Shown here piece after piece: positions 55,761-64,000 of a DNA stretch of 64,000 bases. The translations under genes and the position numbers were made by a program. Source of the stretch: Arthrobacter sp. ISL-95 (GTDB taxonomy: Bacteria > Actinomycetota > Actinomycetes > Actinomycetales > Micrococcaceae); the NCBI RefSeq assembly GCF_018613695.1, contig NZ_JAGGPR010000001.1, positions 62,001 to 126,000 on the forward strand, read 5' to 3'. The number at the start of each line of letters is the position of its first letter. Position 1 is the first letter of the stretch. The notes beneath the pieces were generated by a model. It was not told the origin of the DNA. It searched no databases and saw nothing but the letters and a program-made list of their open reading frames with translations.

Positions 55761-57770
55761 GTGTCAGATGCCCAACAGATCACCCTCATCGTCGATGGCG
55801 AAGAGACCAAGGTGACGGAAGGGACTACCGGCGCGGAACTCTTCTTCGAGCGCCGCGACGTCGTTGTAGCCCGTGTCAACGGCGTGCTTAAGGACCTTGA
55901 CCAGGTTCTCACCGAGGGCGCCGACGTCCAGGGTGTCACCATCGATTCCCCTGATGGACTCAACGTTCTCCGCCACTCCACAGCCCACGTCATGGCGCAG
56001 GCTGTGCAGCAGTTGCGCCCCGACGCCAAACTCGGCATCGGCCCCTACATCACTGACGGCTTCTACTTCGACTTCGACGTCGCTGAGCCGTTCACCCCGG
56101 AAGACCTGCGCACGCTGGAAAAGATGATGCAAAAAATCATCAACCAGAACCAGAAATTCGTGCGTCGTGTCGTCACCGAGGACGAAGCCCGCCAAGCCAT
56201 GGCCAACGAGCCCTACAAGCTGGAGCTGTTGGGCAAGAAGAACGACGCTGGCGACGCAGCCGAAGGCGTCAACGTCGAGGTCGGCGCAGGAGACATCACG
56301 ATCTACGACAATGTGGATCGCAAGAGCGGCGAGAGCATCTGGTGCGATCTTTGCCGCGGCCCCCACCTGCAAAACACCAAAATCATCTCCAACGCCTTCG
56401 CCCTGACACGCTCCTCCGCGGCATACTGGCTCGGCAACCAGAACAACCAGCAGCTGCAGCGCATTTACGGCACGGCGTGGCCCACCAAGGAAGCCCTCAA
56501 GGCGTACCAGGAACGCATTGCTGAAGCCGAGCGTCGCGATCACCGCAAGCTCGGCGTGGAACTTGATCTCTTCTCCTTCCCCGATGAACTGGGCTCGGGC
56601 CTTCCTGTGTTCCACCCCAAGGGCGGCATCATTCGAAAGGCCATGGAGGACTATTCCCGCCAGCGGCACGTGGACGCCGGTTACGAGTTCGTCTACACCC
56701 CCCACATCACCAAGGGGCACCTCTACGAAGTTTCCGGGCACCTTGACTGGTACAAGGACGGTATGTTCCCCGCGATGCAGGTGGACGCCGAATTCAACGA
56801 GGACGGCACCGTGCGGAAGCCGGCTCAGGATTACTACCTGAAGCCGATGAACTGCCCCATGCACAACCTGATTTTCCGCTCCCGGGGCCGGTCCTACCGT
56901 GAACTTCCGCTGCGCCTGTTCGAATTCGGTGCTGTGTACCGGTACGAGAAGTCCGGCGTAGTGCACGGGCTGACTCGCGTCCGCGGCATGACACAGGATG
57001 ATGCCCACATCTACTGCACCCGCGAGCAGATGAAGGACGAGCTCACCACCACACTGAACTTTGTGCTGGGCCTTCTCAAGGACTACGGCTTGGATGACTT
57101 CTACCTGGAGCTCTCCACAAAGAACGAAGAGAAGTTCGTTGGTGACGACGCCGCCTGGGAGGAAGCCACGCGCACTCTTTCCGAGGTGGCCGCGGCCTCC
57201 GGTCTGGAACTCGTTCCGGATCCGGGCGGAGCAGCATTCTATGGCCCCAAGATCTCCGTCCAGGCAAAGGATGCCCTGGGCAGGACCTGGCAGATGTCCA
57301 CCATTCAACTGGACTTCAACCTGCCGGAGCGTTTTGAACTGGAGTACCAGGCTGCCGACGGCACGCGCCAGCGTCCTGTCATGATCCACCGGGCACTGTT
57401 CGGTTCAGTGGAACGCTTCATGGGCGTGCTCACCGAGCACTACGCCGGAGCTTTTCCGGCATGGCTCGCACCTGTCCAGGTAGTGGGCATTCCTGTGGCC
57501 GAAACCTTCAACGACTACATGTTCGACGTCGTGGGCCAGCTCAAGGCAGCGGGCATCCGTGCCGAGGTGGACATTTCCTCGGACCGGTTCCCCAAGAAAA
57601 TCCGCACAGCCAGCAAGGACAAGATCCCGTTCGTCCTGATTGCGGGTGGTGAGGATGCCGAGGCCGGTGCAGTGTCGTTCCGTTTCCGGGATGGCAGCCA
57701 GGACAACGGCGTGCCCGTGGCCGAGGCGGTCCGCAGGATCGTTGACGCCGTCAAGAACCGCGAGAGCTGA
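55761..57770 (+). CDS. thrS: Threonyl-tRNA synthetase
   Basis: 669 aa, class II. TGS domain at the N-terminus (about 1-60). The editing domain has [11 protein letters not shown] and CDLCRGPHL. Catalytic core motifs 1-3 include [20 protein letters not shown] and the [15 protein letters not shown] end. The anticodon domain is C-terminal. GTG 55761 follows AGGAGA. It is followed by a HIT protein gene after 13 bp. Confidence 0.98.
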   Translation: MSDAQQITLIVDGEETKVTEGTTGAELFFERRDVVVARVNGVLKDLDQVLTEGADVQGVTIDSPDGLNVLRHSTAHVMAQAVQQLRPDAKLGIGPYITDGFYFDFDVAEPFTPEDLRTLEKMMQKIINQNQKFVRRVVTEDEARQAMANEPYKLELLGKKNDAGDAAEGVNVEVGAGDITIYDNVDRKSGESIWCDLCRGPHLQNTKIISNAFALTRSSAAYWLGNQNNQQLQRIYGTAWPTKEALKAYQERIAEAERRDHRKLGVELDLFSFPDELGSGLPVFHPKGGIIRKAMEDYSRQRHVDAGYEFVYTPHITKGHLYEVSGHLDWYKDGMFPAMQVDAEFNEDGTVRKPAQDYYLKPMNCPMHNLIFRSRGRSYRELPLRLFEFGAVYRYEKSGVVHGLTRVRGMTQDDAHIYCTREQMKDELTTTLNFVLGLLKDYGLDDFYLELSTKNEEKFVGDDAAWEEATRTLSEVAAASGLELVPDPGGAAFYGPKISVQAKDALGRTWQMSTIQLDFNLPERFELEYQAADGTRQRPVMIHRALFGSVERFMGVLTEHYAGAFPAWLAPVQVVGIPVAETFNDYMFDVVGQLKAAGIRAEVDISSDRFPKKIRTASKDKIPFVLIAGGEDAEAGAVSFRFRDGSQDNGVPVAEAVRRIVDAVKNRES

Positions 57771-57783
57771 CGGAACGGACACA

Positions 57784-58383
57784 TTGACGGTGCAGGAGAA
57801 CACAGGTGCGGCGAATGGCCTTCCAGGTGACGCCGACGTAACCGATGACTTCGGATTGGCGGGCGTGCCGGACGCGTTTCAGCGCCTGTGGACTCCGCAC
57901 CGGATGGCCTACATCAAGGGCGGGCAGGATCAATTCAAGAACAAGGATGACTGCCCGTTCTGTGTAGGACCCACCCGATCAGATGAGGAATCCCTGATCG
58001 TCTACCGGGGACGGACTTGTTATGTCGTCCTCAACCTGTTCCCCTACAATCCCGGTCACCTGCTGATCTGCCCTTACCGGCACGTCCCCGACTACACGGA
58101 CATCACCGTGGAGGAAACGGCCGAGTTCGCCGAACTTACACAGACAGCCATGCGCGTGCTACGGAAGGTTTCGAATCCGAGCGGCTTCAACCTGGGCATG
58201 AACCAAGGCGTCACCGGCGGTGCCGGCATTGCCGCGCATCTCCACCAGCACGTGGTTCCGCGCTGGGGCGGGGACGGAAACTTCTTCCCCATCATCGCCC
58301 AGACCAAGGCCATAACGCAGACACTCGATGAGGTCCGAAAGCTTGTGGCTGAAGCCTGGCCGGGGGAGTCGAATGCTCAATAG
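57784..58383 (+). CDS. HIT-domain (AP4A phosphorylase-like) protein
   Basis: About 199 aa. The nucleotide-binding motif is HLHQHVVPRW, preceded by CPFCVGPTRS (zinc-type) and NLFPYNPGHLLICPYRHV. TTG 57784 and GTG 57790 are both possible starts. The gene lies between thrS and pgsA, the same order as in mycobacteria, and overlaps pgsA by 11 bp. Confidence 0.9.
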   Translation: MTVQENTGAANGLPGDADVTDDFGLAGVPDAFQRLWTPHRMAYIKGGQDQFKNKDDCPFCVGPTRSDEESLIVYRGRTCYVVLNLFPYNPGHLLICPYRHVPDYTDITVEETAEFAELTQTAMRVLRKVSNPSGFNLGMNQGVTGGAGIAAHLHQHVVPRWGGDGNFFPIIAQTKAITQTLDEVRKLVAEAWPGESNAQ

Positions 58384-59002
58384 GCATGCGCGCGGCTTCT
58401 TCACTTCACTCTTTACTCCTTTAGCGCGTTGGCTCCTCAGGATCGGGGTGTCTCCGGACGCCGTGACCATTGCAGGAACGGCAGGGGTGATATTGGGCGG
58501 GCTCGTCCTCTACCCGCTGGGTTTCTTATGGTGGGGCTCAGTGGTGGTCGCATTCTTCGCCTTCTCGGACGTAGTGGACGGAATCATGGCGAGGCTGCAG
58601 GGCCGCAGCGGTGGCTGGGGTAACTTCCTGGATTCCACCCTGGACAGGCTCGCCGATGGCGCGATCTTCGCAGGCCTCACCATCTGGTTTTTCACTGGAG
58701 GCGAGGATCCTGCAATTGCTACTGCCGCCGTCGTCTGTTTGGTCCTTGGCATGGTCGTTTCGTATGCTCGGGCCAAGGCGGAGTCCCTGGGCTACCAAGC
58801 CAGTGTTGGGATTGCCGAACGCGCAGAACGGTTGGCGTCCGTGCTGCTCATAACCGCGCTCACGGGATTAGGCCTCCCACCCGTAGTGTTATTCGGGACC
58901 TTGATCCTCCTGGCGCTGGCGAGTGTGATAACCATCGTCCAGCGGATGTCCACCGTACGGCGGCAAGCAATGGCCGAAGCCGGCGGCCCAGCTGCAGCGT
59001 AA
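58373..59002 (+). CDS. pgsA: CDP-alcohol phosphatidyltransferase, phosphatidylinositol-phosphate synthase
   Basis: Membrane enzyme, 209 aa, making phosphatidylinositol phosphate from CDP-diacylglycerol and inositol phosphate. The CDP-AP signature D-x2-DG-x2-AR-x8-G-x3-D-x3-D is complete in DVVDGIMARLQGRSGG plus WGNFLDSTLDRLAD. Six hydrophobic helices are visible. ATG 58373 gives the family N-terminus. In mycobacteria an acyltransferase and pimA follow; here 253 bp of apparently non-coding DNA, then pdxS. Confidence 0.9.
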   Translation: MLNRHARGFFTSLFTPLARWLLRIGVSPDAVTIAGTAGVILGGLVLYPLGFLWWGSVVVAFFAFSDVVDGIMARLQGRSGGWGNFLDSTLDRLADGAIFAGLTIWFFTGGEDPAIATAAVVCLVLGMVVSYARAKAESLGYQASVGIAERAERLASVLLITALTGLGLPPVVLFGTLILLALASVITIVQRMSTVRRQAMAEAGGPAAA

Positions 59003-59255
59003 CGCTTGAGAGTCATAGCTCCCAGGGGAACTGGCAACCGACCAAAGTCACTCCTGCGCAGTTGTGCACCTGACCTACCACAGCCTGCTTTGGTGCGCTC
59101 CAAGGCAGTAATGAATGTACTGCCGGCAGGCAAGGTGCGACTACTATTACTAGTACTTGGTCACCTTGACCTGAAACCCGGTGTGCGCTGATTGCGGTCG
59201 TGTGGCTGCGCGCGCTTCCGGCAAGAAGGTCGTTTATCTACCCATAGGGGTTTTT

Positions 59256-60182
59256 GTGTCTACACCAGATGTAAGCAACGAAGCCGGTTCGTCCGCGAAC
59301 AGCGTCACGGGCAGCAGCCGCGTCAAGCGGGGCATGGCGGAGATGCTCAAGGGCGGCGTCATCATGGACGTCGTCAACGTCGAGCAGGCCCGCATCGCCG
59401 AGGATGCCGGTGCCGTCGCTGTCATGGCGCTCGAGCGCGTCCCGGCCGATATCCGCGCCCAGGGCGGCGTCTCCCGCATGTCCGATCCTGACATGATCGA
59501 TGCGATCATCGCCGCCGTGTCCATCCCGGTCATGGCCAAAGCCCGCATCGGCCACTTCGTTGAGGCCCAGGTCCTGCAGTCCCTCGGTGTGGACTACATC
59601 GACGAGTCCGAGGTCCTGACCCCGGCCGACTACATCAACCACATCGACAAGTGGAACTTCACGGTTCCCTTTGTTTGTGGTGCCACCAACCTCGGTGAGG
59701 CCCTGCGCCGCATCAACGAGGGCGCGGCCATGATCCGGTCCAAGGGTGAAGCCGGTACCGGCGATGTTTCCAACGCCACCGGCCACATGCGCAAGATCCG
59801 CTCGGAGATCGCCAAGCTCGCAGCCCTTCCCGAGGACGAGCTCTACGTTGCGGCCAAAGAGTTGCAGGCCCCGTACGAGTTGGTCAAGGAAGTTGCCGCT
59901 ACCGGCAAGCTTCCCGTGGTGTTGTTCACTGCCGGTGGCATCGCGACCCCGGCCGACGCTGCAATGATGATGCAGCTCGGCGCCGACGGTGTGTTCGTTG
60001 GTTCGGGTATCTTCAAGTCCGGTAACCCCGCAGAGCGTGCTGCCGCCGTCGTGAAGGCAACTACGTTCCACGACGACCCGGATGTCATTGCCAAGGTCTC
60101 CCGGGGCCTGGGCGAAGCCATGGTGGGCATCAACGTGGACGATATCCCGCAGCCGCACCGCCTCGCAGAGCGCGGCTGGTAA
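59256..60182 (+). CDS. pdxS: Pyridoxal 5'-phosphate synthase subunit PdxS
   Basis: Barrel enzyme, 308 aa, that makes PLP from ribose 5-phosphate, glyceraldehyde 3-phosphate and ammonia. [20 protein letters not shown] and the two lysine sites ([19 protein letters not shown]) are conserved. GTG 59256 follows TAGGGG. The amidase subunit PdxT, usually next, is not in the window; the following gene is convergent. Confidence 0.96.
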   Translation: MSTPDVSNEAGSSANSVTGSSRVKRGMAEMLKGGVIMDVVNVEQARIAEDAGAVAVMALERVPADIRAQGGVSRMSDPDMIDAIIAAVSIPVMAKARIGHFVEAQVLQSLGVDYIDESEVLTPADYINHIDKWNFTVPFVCGATNLGEALRRINEGAAMIRSKGEAGTGDVSNATGHMRKIRSEIAKLAALPEDELYVAAKELQAPYELVKEVAATGKLPVVLFTAGGIATPADAAMMMQLGADGVFVGSGIFKSGNPAERAAAVVKATTFHDDPDVIAKVSRGLGEAMVGINVDDIPQPHRLAERGW

Positions 60183-60196
60183 ACAGCAAGAGAATT

Positions 60197-60241
60197 ACGA
60201 CGTCGGGCCGGTCACCTCCAAGGTGACCGGCCCGACGTCGT
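60197..60241 (+). terminator. Terminator of pdxS, probably bidirectional
   Basis: Perfect 20-bp stem, 60197-60216 with 60222-60241, loop TCCAA. It ends right at the stop codon of the convergent peptidase gene. Its core TCACCTCCAAGGTGACC is nearly the same as the metE terminator. Confidence 0.9.
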
Positions 60242-60242
60242 T

Positions 60243-62255
60243 CTAGTCCAATCCTCGGCGCTTCAAAAGGGGCTCCAGCTCTGCCTCGCGGCCTCGGAAG
60301 GCGCGGAACGACTCCAAGGGGTCTCGGCTGTTGCCCCGTGAGAGCAGCTCGGAACGGAAGTGATCGCCGTTCGCTCGTGTCAGGCCACCGTTTTCCCTGA
60401 ACCACTCCACGGTGTCGGCGTCCAGCACCTCGCTCCAAATGTAGGAGTAATATCCCGCTGCGTAACCCGCGCCGGCGAAGATGTGCTGGAAATAGCCCGT
60501 CCGGTACCTCGGAGGAATCAGAGGATGAGCGATGGCTGCGTCCGCCAAGGCTTTGGCCTCGAACGCGAGAACATCGTCCGGTACCTCCGACTCGGAAATC
60601 ACGTGCCATGCCAGGTCAAGGAGCGCAGCCCCCAGATATTCGGTCGTGGCGAATCCCTCTCCCCACAGCAGTGACTCGTTTAGTTTGTCCACTGTGTCCT
60701 GGGGGAGGACTTCGCCCGTGGAGTGATGGCGCGCGTAATTGGCCAGTACCTCGGGCCACATGATCCACATCTCGTTGACCTGGGATGGGTACTCCACAAA
60801 ATCCCGCGGTACGGACGTTCCGGAGAACCGGGGGTAAGTAACATCCGAAAACAGGCCGTGCAGTGCGTGGCCGAACTCATGGAAAACGGTACGGACCTCG
60901 TCCAGGGACAACAGTGCGGGCTCACCCGGAGCCGGTTTGGTGATGTTGAGGTTGTTGATCACCACGGACCGCGTTCCCAGTAGGCCGGACTGTTCCACCA
61001 GGGAATTCATCCAGGCACCTCCGCGCTTTGATTCACGAGTGTAGTAGTCGCCCAGGAACAGGCCGAGCCCGGAGCCGTCCTCATCATGGACCTCCCAAAT
61101 GCGGACATCCGGGTGATAGCCTTCCACGTCGCTCCGCTCATGGAAAGTCACACCGAAGAGCTGCGTTGCCGCATGGAAGACGCCGTCGTTGAGGACAGTT
61201 TCTAGGCTGAAATAGGGGCGGAGGGCCTGCTCGTCCACCTGGAATCTCTCCTTGCGAACCCGGGCAGAATAATATGCCCAATCCCAAGGCTCCAGTTCAT
61301 GACCCGCGGCTTCCGCTAACGCTTTCGCCTCCGATTGGGCATTTCGCACAGCGGCCGGCGCCAGTCGGCCCAGCATCGCCTGTACTTCACTGAAACCGGG
61401 AGCAGTCTGCTGGTCAACCACCAGCTCAGCGAAGTTGGCAAAACCCAAGAGAGCTGCTTTCTCTGCCCGCAACCGGACCGTAGCCTTCACCAAGTCACGA
61501 ACGTCCAAGGCTCCGCCATCAGTGCCGCGTGCCAGGGACGCTTCGTAAAGCCGACGGCGGATGGCCCGGTTCTCCAAGGAGGCCAGGGCGGGCTGGTTGC
61601 CGGGCTGGATCAGGGTCAGCAAGTACTTGCCGTCATGACCGGCAATTTTCGCTGCTTCAGCGGCGCCGGTGATCAATTCAGGTTGCAGACCGGCGAGCTC
61701 ATCAGCCTCGGTAAGCAGCAAAGCAGCGGACTTCATGGCTTCCTTGACGCGCTGACCAAACTCGGTCCCCAATCGGGACAGCTCGGCGTTCACTTCGCGC
61801 AGGCGTTGTTGCCCCGCGTCATCGAGCTGTATTCCGGACTGCCGGAACTCCTTCAGGTACTCCTGCACTAAGCGGGACGACTCCGTATCAAGGCCGGCGG
61901 TTTCGATCGCGGCGAATCGCTCGTAGAGCCCGCGGTTCATGTAAACAGCGTCTTGATGTGCTGTGAACTTGGGGGACAACTGTGTCTCCAAGGCTTTGAT
62001 GGCATCGGAAGCATCGGCAGAAACCAGGGTGAAGAACGCTGCCGCGGCCCTATTGAGGAGAAGTCCGGACCGCTCCATGGCCACGGCTGTGTTTTCCAAG
62101 GTGGCCAGCTCAGAATTGTCCACAATCCTGGAAATTTCGCTGAGATGCTCGGACAAACCTGCCTCTACGGCCTCGGCGTAGTGCTCTGCCGAGATGCCGG
62201 CGAAGGGAGGAAGCCCGTAGGGCAGAGCGCTGGGGCTCAAGAGTGGGTTGGTCAT
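60243..62255 (-). CDS. M3-family zinc oligopeptidase (Dcp/OpdA type)
   Basis: 670 aa cytosolic metallopeptidase that cleaves short peptides. The zinc motif is VFHEFGHALHGLF, with the downstream Glu in FVEYPSQVNEMW. Helical N-terminus and the NSLVEQSGLLGTR region match dipeptidyl-carboxypeptidase/oligopeptidase A. The start is ATG 62253-62255. It is monocistronic and convergent with pdxS. Confidence 0.95.
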   Translation of the reverse strand: MTNPLLSPSALPYGLPPFAGISAEHYAEAVEAGLSEHLSEISRIVDNSELATLENTAVAMERSGLLLNRAAAAFFTLVSADASDAIKALETQLSPKFTAHQDAVYMNRGLYERFAAIETAGLDTESSRLVQEYLKEFRQSGIQLDDAGQQRLREVNAELSRLGTEFGQRVKEAMKSAALLLTEADELAGLQPELITGAAEAAKIAGHDGKYLLTLIQPGNQPALASLENRAIRRRLYEASLARGTDGGALDVRDLVKATVRLRAEKAALLGFANFAELVVDQQTAPGFSEVQAMLGRLAPAAVRNAQSEAKALAEAAGHELEPWDWAYYSARVRKERFQVDEQALRPYFSLETVLNDGVFHAATQLFGVTFHERSDVEGYHPDVRIWEVHDEDGSGLGLFLGDYYTRESKRGGAWMNSLVEQSGLLGTRSVVINNLNITKPAPGEPALLSLDEVRTVFHEFGHALHGLFSDVTYPRFSGTSVPRDFVEYPSQVNEMWIMWPEVLANYARHHSTGEVLPQDTVDKLNESLLWGEGFATTEYLGAALLDLAWHVISESEVPDDVLAFEAKALADAAIAHPLIPPRYRTGYFQHIFAGAGYAAGYYSYIWSEVLDADTVEWFRENGGLTRANGDHFRSELLSRGNSRDPLESFRAFRGREAELEPLLKRRGLD

Positions 62256-62325
62256 GAAGTGACTCTTTCACGTAAGAATCGTGTCCTCAAGAGCGGCACG
62301 CCCGGATCCCCAAGGCTTCCGCCGT

Positions 62326-63597
62326 ATGATGAAATTCATGGGCAAAATCACATTTTCCGTGGGACGGTTCCGTCCTCACAAAGCGGCACTCTTGCTGAGC
62401 GGCATGGCTTTGGCCTTGTCTCTGAGCGCCTGCGGTGCTCTTGCAGAAAACAATGACGCTGACGACCCCAGCAGCGCTGCTCCGGCCCCGGCCGCCGAGT
62501 CGCCAAGCCCAACCCGCACCCCCGCACCAAACCCCACCCCGGGCAAGGGGCCCGCTTGTCCGGAACTCCGCTGTACTTCCATCACGGTGACAGGGGACAT
62601 GTTGGTTCACACCCAGCTCTGGCAACAAGCGAGAGCTGACGCAGCGGCGTCGGGACAGACTGGATATACCTTCGTTCCTCTTCTCGAAGGGCAGCGACGC
62701 TATATCCGCAACAGCGACCTCGCCATCTGCCATCAGGAAACCCCCGTTGCTACACCGGAAGGGCCCTTCTCTGCCTACCCGTCTTTCAACGTGCCGCCGC
62801 AGATCATCACGGCTTCCAAGGATGTGGGTTACAAGGCTTGCACCACGGCCAGCAATCACACCATTGACCGTGGAACCGAAGGTTTGCTCCGGACTCTGGA
62901 CGCCCTGGACGCAGCGGGCCTGAAGCACACAGGTTCGTACCGGACGGAGGCGGCATCCAAGGAGATACTCATGCTCCAGACGGACGCTGCCAAAGTGGCC
63001 GTCATCATTGGAACCTATGGCCACAATGGTCAGATCCCCGAATACCCTTGGCTGGTTGACGAGCTGGATCCGGCGGCCATGATCGCGAAGGCAAAACAGG
63101 CCAAGACACTTGGGGCTGACATCGTGCTGGGCGTCATGCACGCCGGCGACGAGTACGCCAGTGAAGCCAACGCCCAGCAGCAGGAGGTTGCGCACGCGTT
63201 GGTGGACAGTGGCCAGTTCAGTATGATCTACGGGCACCACACGCACTCGGTGTTGCCGATCGAAAATTACAAGGGCACGTGGATTGTCTACGGTCTGGGC
63301 AACGGCGTCACTGAATTGTCGCCGTGGTACGTCCTGAACAACGAAGGGCTGTTGGTGAGGGCGCAATTCAGCCAAAACAGTTCGGGGATATGGACTGCTT
63401 CGGACCTCGCCTGGGCTCCGTCAGTAATCGTTAGGGATCCGTACCGTTGGTGCTCCGTGGCCAGCGACGCACCGCAGGGAGTCTGCGCCACCCCTGCGGC
63501 GGACGCTGAGACTCATCAGCGAACCAAAGAAGTGGTTGAGTCCATGGGCGCAGCCACCGCAGGCGCACATGAACTGCTGATCACCAAGGAAAAGTAG
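62326..63597 (+). CDS. CapA-family lipoprotein (metallophosphatase fold)
   Basis: 423 aa. A signal peptide ends in the lipobox LSAC, followed by a Pro/Ala/Ser/Thr linker. The CapA domain has VTGDMLVHTQLW, TASNHTIDRGTEGLL and YGHHTHSVLPIE, the metal-binding motifs of poly-gamma-glutamate capsule-like proteins. ATG 62326 is used; ATG 62329 and 62338 are alternatives. Without capB/C neighbours a capsule role is not established. Confidence 0.9.
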   Translation: MMKFMGKITFSVGRFRPHKAALLLSGMALALSLSACGALAENNDADDPSSAAPAPAAESPSPTRTPAPNPTPGKGPACPELRCTSITVTGDMLVHTQLWQQARADAAASGQTGYTFVPLLEGQRRYIRNSDLAICHQETPVATPEGPFSAYPSFNVPPQIITASKDVGYKACTTASNHTIDRGTEGLLRTLDALDAAGLKHTGSYRTEAASKEILMLQTDAAKVAVIIGTYGHNGQIPEYPWLVDELDPAAMIAKAKQAKTLGADIVLGVMHAGDEYASEANAQQQEVAHALVDSGQFSMIYGHHTHSVLPIENYKGTWIVYGLGNGVTELSPWYVLNNEGLLVRAQFSQNSSGIWTASDLAWAPSVIVRDPYRWCSVASDAPQGVCATPAADAETHQRTKEVVESMGAATAGAHELLITKEK

Positions 63598-63600
63598 CGC

Positions 63601-64000
63601 CTACCGCGGCCGGCGGGCGGCGTGTTCGCGCGCAAGTCGGGCATAACCGTCGTCGGGCGTTCCCGGCACGAAACTGCCGAACTTGCGTTCGGCCGCCGTG
63701 CGAATCAGGAAGTCGGCAATGGCCGGGTTCTTTGGGAGCAGGGAACCATGCAGGTAGCTCGCTACAACGTTGTTGTAGCGGGCGCCCTCGTGCCCGTCCT
63801 TGCTGTTGTTGCCGGCGCCCTTGGTCACGGTCCCCAGTGGCTCGACGCCGGGGCCCAAAGTAGTCTGCCCGCTGTGGTTCTCGTAGCCAAGGATGTCGCC
63901 AAACTCGGTGGACTTCATGGTCACGTTGCCGATGAGTCGCTCATCAGTACCGTGGGTTTCGACGTCAAGGATGCCGATGCCAGGAATGACCGGACCCGTG
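63601..64000 (-). CDS. gatD: Lipid II isoglutaminyl synthase amidotransferase GatD, 5' end outside the window
   Basis: C-terminal part of a class I glutamine amidotransferase. The frame is open to the right edge (reading GPVIPGIGILDVETHGT), so GTG 63924 is not the start. GYENHSGQTTLG, GTVTKGAGNNSKDG and VASYLHGSLLPKNP, with the catalytic His, match GatD, which amidates D-Glu of peptidoglycan with MurT. The nucleophile Cys and murT lie beyond the window. PdxT and CobQ were considered and fit less well. Confidence 0.85.
   Translation of the reverse strand, partial: TGPVIPGIGILDVETHGTDERLIGNVTMKSTEFGDILGYENHSGQTTLGPGVEPLGTVTKGAGNNSKDGHEGARYNNVVASYLHGSLLPKNPAIADFLIRTAAERKFGSFVPGTPDDGYARLAREHAARRPR

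Noticed and set aside
55764..57389. Long minus-strand frame opposite thrS
   Set aside because: It mirrors thrS codon positions with low-complexity Val/Gly/His content and no start context.
63601..64000. PdxT partner of pdxS at the right edge
   Set aside because: It is 3.4 kb away on the other strand, and its motifs (GYENHSG, GNNSKDG, YLHGSLLPKNP) fit GatD.

Overview
The window looks like the chromosome of a high-GC Gram-positive actinobacterium of the Micrococcaceae, most likely Arthrobacter sensu lato (Paenarthrobacter-like). The evidence is the order rne / rplU-rpmA-obgE-proB-proA / nadD-rsfS, mycothiol-dependent enzymes (S-(hydroxymethyl)mycothiol dehydrogenase and mycoredoxin), a phosphatidylinositol-phosphate synthase, GatD, a LexA box of the CGAAC-N4-GTTCG type and frequent GTG and TTG starts. 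Almost all of the window is ordinary chromosome. There is no phage, insertion sequence, CRISPR array or rRNA.

Layout, left half. 1-12.3 kb is a housekeeping block: rne (5' end outside the window), a TPP riboswitch driving a ThiD-TenA fusion, rplU-rpmA, obgE-proB-proA, a small His-tailed membrane protein, nadD, a tail-anchored protein and rsfS. 12.3-13.7 kb has two identical tRNA-Ala(GGC) genes flanking a gamma-butyrolactone-receptor-like TetR regulator with an ARE-like operator. 13.7-20 kb has a cupin, an rRNA-type methyltransferase and a ROK regulator followed by a sugar ABC importer without ATPase. 20-25.5 kb is a tightly overlapped MoxR / DUF58 / VWA / VWA / TPR-like (Bat-type) operon. 25.5-29.3 kb is metF-metE behind an unusual leader (a perfect 14-bp palindrome followed by a foldable RNA). 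31-35.2 kb is the class Ib ribonucleotide reductase operon nrdHIEF behind two NrdR boxes.

Layout, right half. 35.2-42 kb is accessory: a twice-frameshifted DUF222/HNH gene, a secreted dienelactone-hydrolase-like protein, an orphan DUF1016 nuclease divergent from a short AlkD-like protein, and a FAD/Rieske oxidoreductase. 42-46.6 kb carries DedA, thioesterase, lipoate-ligase-like and YdeP-type molybdopterin genes. 46.6-49.6 kb is a mycothiol-linked group (mycoredoxin, mscR and an MBL hydrolase) next to a YedK/HMCES protein. 50-51.7 kb is a TetR/FAD-monooxygenase divergent pair with a palindromic operator. 51.7-55.6 kb is a LexA-box-preceded DUF6504-dnaE2 mutagenesis cassette without imuB. 55.7-60.2 kb is thrS-HIT-pgsA, then pdxS. 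The right end has an M3 peptidase, a CapA-like lipoprotein and the 3' part of gatD.

The most notable regulatory candidates are the ARE-like site at 13250-13267, the metF leader at 25574-25664, the operator at 50595-50616 and the LexA box at 51716-51735. No complete new defence or mobile system was found.
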